Below are positions 7,604 through 11,174 of a stretch of 11,174 bases of DNA, piece by piece. A program made the translations under genes and the position numbers. Source of the DNA: Thermoflexia bacterium (GTDB lineage Bacteria > Chloroflexota > Anaerolineae > B4-G1 > SLSP01). The stretch spans positions 1 through 11,174 of the forward strand of contig JAUWHU010000262.1 of the NCBI GenBank assembly GCA_030605705.1. Reading direction: 5' to 3'. The first letter of the stretch is position 1. Every line of letters starts with the position of its first letter. The notes beneath the pieces were generated by a model. It saw nothing but the letters and a program-made list of their open reading frames with translations, was not told the origin of the DNA and did no database searches.

Positions 7604-7688
7604 AAATTTTGGTAGATTTCCGAAACGTAACAGCCAAAAGTTACCACAAACAGCTAATGGAAAACTCTTACTATACATCACCTCCTCT

Positions 7689-8705
7689 CTAACCAACGCG
7701 GCCGGTAGATTGCCGCACGATCAATTCAGGTTTTAGAAGCACCTGCGAGACCTCCGGGGCCGTCCCATTCAACAAGCATAGCAGCATGTCGCAAATTCGC
7801 TGCCCGATCTGATAGATCGGCTGTCTGAGGGTCGTCAATGAAGGGTGCGCCAACTCCGCCAGGGAAATATCATCGAAACCGGCGATGGATACATCTCGCC
7901 CTACACGCAATCCCAACTCCTGCGCCGCGCTCATCACTCCCAAAGCCATGAGGTCATTACCCGCGATGATCGCCGTGGGCGGATTCGCCCGTTGCAGGAA
8001 CTCGCGGCCCGCCTCGTAGCCGTCCATGTCAGTCAGCCCGCCAGTCACCACTAAGGATTCATCGTAAGGTAACCCGGCGCGTGACAATGCTTCGCGGTAG
8101 CCCGCCAGACGGTAATTGGCAAACATCAGGTTCAGCGGCGCGCTCACGTAGGCAATGCGGCGATGTCCTTGCGCGACCAGGTATGCCATCAGTTCTTCCA
8201 AGCCTGCCTGGCCATCCACATCGAGATAGGGGAAGTCGCCCTCCAGATCTGAACGGCCGAAAGCCACAAAGGGGAATTGCTGCTCAATGAGATACGCGAT
8301 GCGCGCATCCTGCCGGCGAGTGCGCACCACCAGCAGCCCGTCTACCCGCCGCTCTTTCACCACCCGCTCGTAGAGAGCCAACTCCTCCGTTCCCGGCGCG
8401 CGCGTGGAAACCAATAGATCGTACTCGTGCTCCGCCGCTTCGTTGCCGATACCGGCCAGCAGCTCACTGAAATATGGATCGGAGAAGCGCGGGCCAAAAG
8501 TGGGAATGATGAACCCGAGGGTGTCGGTGCGCCGCTTCTGGAGACGCTGGGCCATCACGTTGGGGTGGTAGCCCATCTCCTCCGCCGCAGCCAAGACTCG
8601 CAAACGGGTGGCGGGGGCCACGCCCGGCACATCGGCCAGTGCGCGGGAAACCGTCGCTATGGAAACGCTTAAGCGATCCGCAACATCCTGTAGCGTGACG
8701 GGCAT
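7689..8705 (-). CDS. LacI-family transcriptional repressor
   Basis: Cytoplasmic DNA-binding sugar sensor of 338 residues, the usual LacI/GalR length. The helix-turn-helix is at about 3-25 (TLQDVADRLSVSIATVSRAL), followed by the hinge helix with NVMAQRL (49-55), whose L55 should insert at the central CpG of the operator. A periplasmic-binding-protein-like effector domain covers 62-330, with typical strands TLGFIIPTF, VDGLLVV, IAYVSAP and IAGFDDISLAELAHPSLTT. I chose ATG 8705 because AAGGAG ends five bases upstream; a GTG six bases earlier overlaps that site. It is the first gene of the operon and is preceded by a strong promoter carrying two GTAAACGTTTAC palindromes, so autorepression plus control of the ABC and phosphorylase genes is likely. 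The inducer is probably the imported glucoside or a breakdown product, but this is not shown by the sequence. Confidence 0.95.
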   Translation of the reverse strand: MPVTLQDVADRLSVSIATVSRALADVPGVAPATRLRVLAAAEEMGYHPNVMAQRLQKRRTDTLGFIIPTFGPRFSDPYFSELLAGIGNEAAEHEYDLLVSTRAPGTEELALYERVVKERRVDGLLVVRTRRQDARIAYLIEQQFPFVAFGRSDLEGDFPYLDVDGQAGLEELMAYLVAQGHRRIAYVSAPLNLMFANYRLAGYREALSRAGLPYDESLVVTGGLTDMDGYEAGREFLQRANPPTAIIAGNDLMALGVMSAAQELGLRVGRDVSIAGFDDISLAELAHPSLTTLRQPIYQIGQRICDMLLCLLNGTAPEVSQVLLKPELIVRQSTGRVG

Positions 8706-8710
8706 ACTCA

Positions 8711-8716
8711 CTCCTT
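8711..8716 (-). promoter_or_regulatory. Ribosome binding site of the LacI-type gene
   Basis: AAGGAG on the minus strand, five bases before ATG 8705. The alternative GTG at 8711-8709 overlaps this site and so cannot use it. Confidence 0.75.
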
Positions 8717-8756
8717 GCAGAGTTTATGCGACTACGGTAAACGGGAGAAAGGTGTC

Positions 8757-8768
8757 GTAAACGTTTAC
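8757..8768. promoter_or_regulatory. LacI-family operator O1
   Basis: Perfect 12-base palindrome GTAAACGTTTAC with a central CpG, the form expected for LacI/GalR-type repressors and close to CcpA-like sites. It lies at about +5 to +16 relative to the predicted operon start, where a bound repressor would block clearance. Its centre is 32 bases, about three helical turns, from O2. Confidence 0.9.
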
Positions 8769-8779
8769 AACGTGCTTTT

Positions 8780-8808
8780 ATTATACTCGTAAACGTTTAC
8801 GTTGTCAA
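8780..8808 (-). promoter_or_regulatory. Sigma70-type promoter of the sugar operon
   Basis: On the minus strand a perfect -35 box TTGACA (8808-8803) is separated by 17 bases from a perfect -10 box TATAAT (8785-8780). The predicted start is near 8773, giving an untranslated leader of about 68 bases before the repressor gene. The spacer is occupied by operator O2. Such a consensus promoter would be strong when not repressed. Confidence 0.92.
8788..8801. promoter_or_regulatory. LacI-family operator O2 in the promoter spacer
   Basis: Perfect 14-base palindrome CGTAAACGTTTACG, sharing its 12-base core with O1. It sits between the -35 and -10 boxes, so repressor binding would exclude RNA polymerase directly. 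Two in-phase sites 32 bases apart could bind two dimers on the same face of the helix. Confidence 0.92.
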
Positions 8809-8876
8809 GGGTTTTTCCGAAAAAATGGGGGGAAATTGGAGAAACAAAGGGGAAATTTCCGCTTTCGGGGGAGTCA

Positions 8877-8885
8877 TGATACAAT
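8877..8885 (+). promoter_or_regulatory. Probable extended -10 promoter of the kinase-rnhA unit
   Basis: TGATACAAT on the plus strand matches an extended -10 element (TG, one base, TACAAT). No good -35 box is seen at 16-18 bases; the best candidate is the weak TTTCCG or TTCCGC near 8856-8862, which a TG extension can tolerate. The start would fall near 8892, about 40 bases before the kinase ATG. It does not overlap O1 or O2, so this promoter may be independent of the LacI-type protein. Confidence 0.55.
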
Positions 8886-8915
8886 ACACAGCACGGCAAA
8901 GCCGCAAATCTGCAG

Positions 8916-8921
8916 AGGAGG
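8916..8921 (+). promoter_or_regulatory. Ribosome binding site deciding the kinase start
   Basis: AGGAGG eight bases before ATG 8930. It selects this codon over in-frame ATGs at 8825 and 8876, which have no such site and lie in or before the predicted promoter. Confidence 0.85.
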
Positions 8922-8929
8922 AAATTAAA

Positions 8930-10279
8930 ATGAGTGCTAAGATCACACACGTCATCAAACGCTCCGGCGCGGTCGTTCCCTTCAAACAGGAACGGATCAC
9001 CAATGCTATTTACCGCGCCGCCGTAGCCGTCGGCGGACGGGATCGCGCAGTTGCCGACCGGCTCTCCGCTCAAGTCGTCGCCTGCCTCGAAGACACCTAT
9101 CAAGGAAACCGCACCCCTTCCGTCGAAGACATCCAGGACATCGTCGAAAAGGTGCTCATCGAAAACGGGCACGCCAGGACGGCCAAGGCCTATATCCTCT
9201 ATCGCCAGGAGAGCGCCCGGCGACGCCGTCGCCGCGAGCGCGGTGAATCACAGCGCGATCCGGAAAACATCCCTTACCGCAAACTCTGGGAAGTGCTCAA
9301 CTGGGCCGTGGATCACGACCTTTACAACGTCTACCGGCTGAACGAGCGCATCGCCAAAGGTGAGTTTCCCGACATCGTGCGGGAATCGGATGCTGCCTAT
9401 GAGCAAGATATCGCCACTGCAGCAGAGATGATCAAGCGTCACCGTGACGAGGTCCGCATCGTCATCATTGCCGGGCCATCATCCTCCGGTAAGACCACCA
9501 CCACGACCAAACTCGGCGAGCATCTAAAACAGGCCGGCCTGAACCTGGTCGCGCTCAACGTGGATAACTATTTCTTCGATCTGTCCGTGCATCCCCAGGA
9601 TGAGTACGGGGATTACGACTTTGAGACGCCCCAGGCGTTAGACCTGCCGCTCATCAACGAGCACCTCACCCGCCTCATCGCCGGGGAAAAGGTACTCACC
9701 CCCTACTACGATTTCAAGACCGGCGCGCGCCAACCCGATTCCATTCCCATGCAGATCGGCCACCACGACATCATTCTCATTGATAGCCTGCACGGCCTCT
9801 ACGCCGACATGACGAAAGACATCCCTGCCGCGCAAAAGTTCAAGCTGTACATCGAGACGTTGCTGCAGATGAAAGGGCCGGACAACCAGTACATCCGGTT
9901 CACCGACCTGCGGCTCATGCGGCGGATGCTCCGTGACGCCCGCGAGCGGGCCTACGATCCCCAGCAGACGCTGGAACACTGGCACTACGTCCGCAGCAGC
10001 GAGCTGCGCCACATCATCCCCTATGTCAACAGCACCGATTACATCGTCAACGGCGCGACGCCCTACGAACTACCCATCATGTGCGCCCGGCTAGGCGCGC
10101 ATTTCTCCCGCTGGGTCACGCTATACAAGGACGATCCCAATCGGGTGGATGCCTATCTCCGGGCCGAGCGCGTCTACAAGCTACTGCAGGCTATCATCCC
10201 GGTGGAAGACGATTCGTCCATTCCGGCGACCTCGCACATCCGGGAGTTCATCGGCGGCAGCGCGTACGATCTGCATTAG
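8930..10279 (+). CDS. ATP-cone domain fused to uridine kinase-like P-loop kinase
   Basis: Predicted cytoplasmic nucleoside kinase of 449 residues, using ATP to phosphorylate a nucleoside, probably uridine or cytidine. Residues 4-95 form an ATP-cone: THVIKRSGAVVPFKQERI, then NAIYRAA, VEDIQDIVEKVL and AKAYILYRQ. That domain normally senses ATP/dATP in ribonucleotide reductases and NrdR. An arginine-rich linker (97-103) leads to the kinase domain (about 175-449), with Walker A GPSSSGKTT (182-190), VDNYFFD (211-217) at the substrate site, DYDFETPQALDL (228-239), IDSLHGL (284-290), an arginine-rich lid (328-336) and the C-terminal IREFIGGSAY. The kinase half resembles long uridine-kinase-like proteins that usually carry TGS or ThrRS-like N-terminal domains; here an ATP-cone takes that place. 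The IDSLHG motif replaces the more usual EGIHG. Another small-molecule substrate, even glycerate, cannot be excluded. It is divergent from the sugar operon and followed 32 bases later by rnhA. Confidence 0.88.
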   Translation: MSAKITHVIKRSGAVVPFKQERITNAIYRAAVAVGGRDRAVADRLSAQVVACLEDTYQGNRTPSVEDIQDIVEKVLIENGHARTAKAYILYRQESARRRRRRERGESQRDPENIPYRKLWEVLNWAVDHDLYNVYRLNERIAKGEFPDIVRESDAAYEQDIATAAEMIKRHRDEVRIVIIAGPSSSGKTTTTTKLGEHLKQAGLNLVALNVDNYFFDLSVHPQDEYGDYDFETPQALDLPLINEHLTRLIAGEKVLTPYYDFKTGARQPDSIPMQIGHHDIILIDSLHGLYADMTKDIPAAQKFKLYIETLLQMKGPDNQYIRFTDLRLMRRMLRDARERAYDPQQTLEHWHYVRSSELRHIIPYVNSTDYIVNGATPYELPIMCARLGAHFSRWVTLYKDDPNRVDAYLRAERVYKLLQAIIPVEDDSSIPATSHIREFIGGSAYDLH

Positions 10280-10311
10280 CCGCGCGCAAAGCATAGGAGA
10301 CATTCGAAAAC

Positions 10312-10794
10312 ATGACCGCACTCAAACACGTCACCATCCACACCGATGGCGGCGCGCTGGGCAATCCCGGCCCCGGAGGGTACGGCGTCGTCTTAAGCTA
10401 TGAGCAATATCACCGAGAATTATCCGGCGGATTCCGGCACACCACGAACAACCGGATGGAGCTTCTGGCCGCCATCATGGGGTTGCGCGCCCTCAAGACG
10501 CGCTGCACCGTCACACTGTACAGCGATTCGCAATACCTCGTCAAAGCCATGACCCAGGGGTGGGCCAAACGGTGGCAAGCTAACGGCTGGATGCGCAACA
10601 AAAAGAAGCGGGCGCTCAACCCTGACCTATGGGAAGAATTACTGCAGCTCTGCGAGCAGCACACAGTCACCTTTAGGTGGATCAAAGGGCACGCCGGGAA
10701 TCCTTACAACGAACGCTGTGACCGGCTGGCCAAAGAGGCCGCCCGGCGGGAGAACTTGCCGCCAGACGCAAACTACGAGCGGGATCGTCCCTGA
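10312..10794 (+). CDS. rnhA: Ribonuclease HI
   Basis: Cytoplasmic endonuclease that cuts the RNA strand of RNA-DNA hybrids, acting on R-loops and replication primers. It is 160 residues, close to the 155 of E. coli. All catalytic residues are in place: D12 in IHTDGG, E50 in NNRMELLA, D72 in LYSDSQY, H127 in IKGHAGN and D137 in ERCDRLA. The basic segment WMRNKKKR (93-100) corresponds to the handle region that grips the hybrid. The N-terminus has no extra hybrid-binding domain. AGGAG lies 12 bases before the ATG, a rather long spacing. It follows the kinase gene by 32 bases, with no terminator between, so they probably share a transcript. Its end faces the 5S rRNA gene, 66-75 bases away, in convergent orientation. 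Confidence 0.97.
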   Translation: MTALKHVTIHTDGGALGNPGPGGYGVVLSYEQYHRELSGGFRHTTNNRMELLAAIMGLRALKTRCTVTLYSDSQYLVKAMTQGWAKRWQANGWMRNKKKRALNPDLWEELLQLCEQHTVTFRWIKGHAGNPYNERCDRLAKEAARRENLPPDANYERDRP

Positions 10795-10811
10795 TCCACT
10801 TCCCTCCACAG

Positions 10812-10844
10812 CAAAAACCGCCCGCTCCGTAGGGAGCGGGCGGT
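10812..10844 (-). terminator. Intrinsic terminator of the rRNA operon
   Basis: A perfect 12-base-pair GC-rich stem (arms 10817-10828 and 10833-10844) with a GTAG loop is followed on the minus strand directly by TTTTTGC (10816 downward). This is a classic rho-independent terminator about 20 bases after the 5S gene. On the plus strand the stem is followed by AGGAGGCATC, with no T-run, so it should not stop transcription arriving from rnhA. Confidence 0.93.
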
Positions 10845-10865
10845 AGGAGGCATCAAAAAAGCAAT

Positions 10866-10984
10866 TCCTTGGCGCTGACCTACTCTCCCAGGGGGCTGCC
10901 CCCCAAGTACCATCGGCGCTGACGGGCTTAACTACTGGGTTCGGGATGGAACCAGGTGTACCCCCGTCGCTCGGAGCACCAAGA
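10866..10984 (-). rRNA. rrf: 5S ribosomal RNA
   Basis: On the minus strand the sequence carries the conserved 5S core CCATCCCGAACCCAGTAGTTAAG and the loop-E/helix region CGCCGATGGTACTTGGG, ending with GGGAGAGTAGGTCAGCGCC. The termini pair (CTTGGTGCT with AGCGCCAAG) as helix I. Length is about 118 bases, normal for bacterial 5S; exact ends are estimated to within a few bases. The terminal pairing continues beyond the mature ends to 10861 and 10990. It follows the 23S gene as the last gene of the rRNA operon. Confidence 0.95.
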
Positions 10985-11068
10985 AATTGCTCTGCTATTT
11001 TCTCTTGCACCAACTTAACAGTTCGACGCTGTTTCTTCTCCTGCTAAAATTCCAAGTTCTCCATACCA
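10985..11068 (-). other. 23S-5S internal transcribed spacer
   Basis: About 84 bases between the 23S 3' end and 5S. No tRNA is present. It contains a small inverted repeat, AACAG (11017-11021) and CTGTT (11029-11033), and the outer strand of the 5S processing stem (10985-10990). Confidence 0.7.
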
Positions 11069-11174
11069 CTGTTGAAGTCCTCGACCGTTAGTACGGCTTG
11101 GCTACACGCCTTGCGGCGCTTACACCTGCCGCCTATCTAACTGGTGGTCTTCCAGCGGTCTTACTTCTGCATTC
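11069..11174 (-). rRNA. rrl: 23S ribosomal RNA, 3' end only
   Basis: The minus strand carries the conserved 3' terminal domain of 23S rRNA, including GTTAGATAGGCGGCAGGTGT, the hairpin AAGCGCCGCAAGGCGTGTAG, and CCGTACTAACGGTCGAGGACTTCAAC at the end. The rest lies beyond the right edge. The 3' end is estimated from the usual termination of the final helix and could be off by several bases. Confidence 0.9.

Noticed and set aside
7592..7696. 35-residue N-terminal extension of the binding lipoprotein
   Set aside because: The frame is open, but the extension would place the signal peptide internally, and ATG 7591 has its own well-spaced AGGAGG.
8825..8929. 35-residue N-terminal extension of the kinase
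   Set aside because: The extension overlaps the predicted promoter, and AGGAGG is correctly placed for ATG 8930, after which the ATP-cone begins at once.
10817..10844. The GC-rich stem as a terminator for rnhA
   Set aside because: On the plus strand no T-run follows the stem; the T-run exists only on the rRNA strand.
10639..11013. Minus-strand open frame of 124 codons
   Set aside because: It covers the 5S rRNA, the terminator and the end of rnhA; it is not protein-coding.

Overview
The window looks like a chromosomal segment of a GC-rich bacterium, most likely a member of the Chloroflexota (Anaerolineae/Caldilineae-like). This rests on family resemblance: the solute-binding lipoprotein has a TVVVTKEVEVPVE-type linker common in that phylum, and there is an ATP-cone/uridine-kinase fusion. 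The partial 23S and the 5S rRNA could settle the taxonomy, but no search was run.

Left and centre (1-8705, all minus strand): one co-directional sugar operon. In transcription order it holds a LacI-family repressor (8705-7689), a lipoprotein sugar-binding protein (7591-6140), two MalF/MalG-type ABC permeases (6057-5092 and 5079-4156), a GT2-like glycosyltransferase (4135-2972), a GH13 phosphorylase of the sucrose/glucosylglycerate phosphorylase group (2935-1199) and a GT4 glycosyltransferase (1172 to beyond the left edge). Gaps are 12-97 bases, so one polycistronic transcript is plausible. No ATPase subunit is present. The operon promoter is unusually clear: TTGACA, 17 bases, TATAAT on the minus strand. 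One perfect GTAAACGTTTAC operator fills the spacer and a second lies just downstream of the predicted start site, so the LacI protein probably represses itself and the whole operon. The inferred job is import of a glucoside, possibly a compatible solute such as glucosylglycerate, and its phosphorolysis to glucose 1-phosphate. The two glycosyltransferases are unexpected in such a catabolic unit.

Centre-right (8877-10794, plus strand): a divergent two-gene unit. The first gene encodes an N-terminal ATP-cone fused to a uridine-kinase-like P-loop domain; the second is rnhA (RNase HI), with all catalytic residues present.

Right end (10817-11174, minus strand): the tail of an rRNA operon converging on rnhA. 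It contains the 3' end of 23S rRNA, a spacer of about 80 bases without a tRNA, 5S rRNA within an extended terminal helix, and a strong intrinsic terminator that works on the rRNA strand only.

No insertion sequence, CRISPR array, phage gene, tRNA or defence system was seen. No stretch of more than 300 bases lacks a gene.
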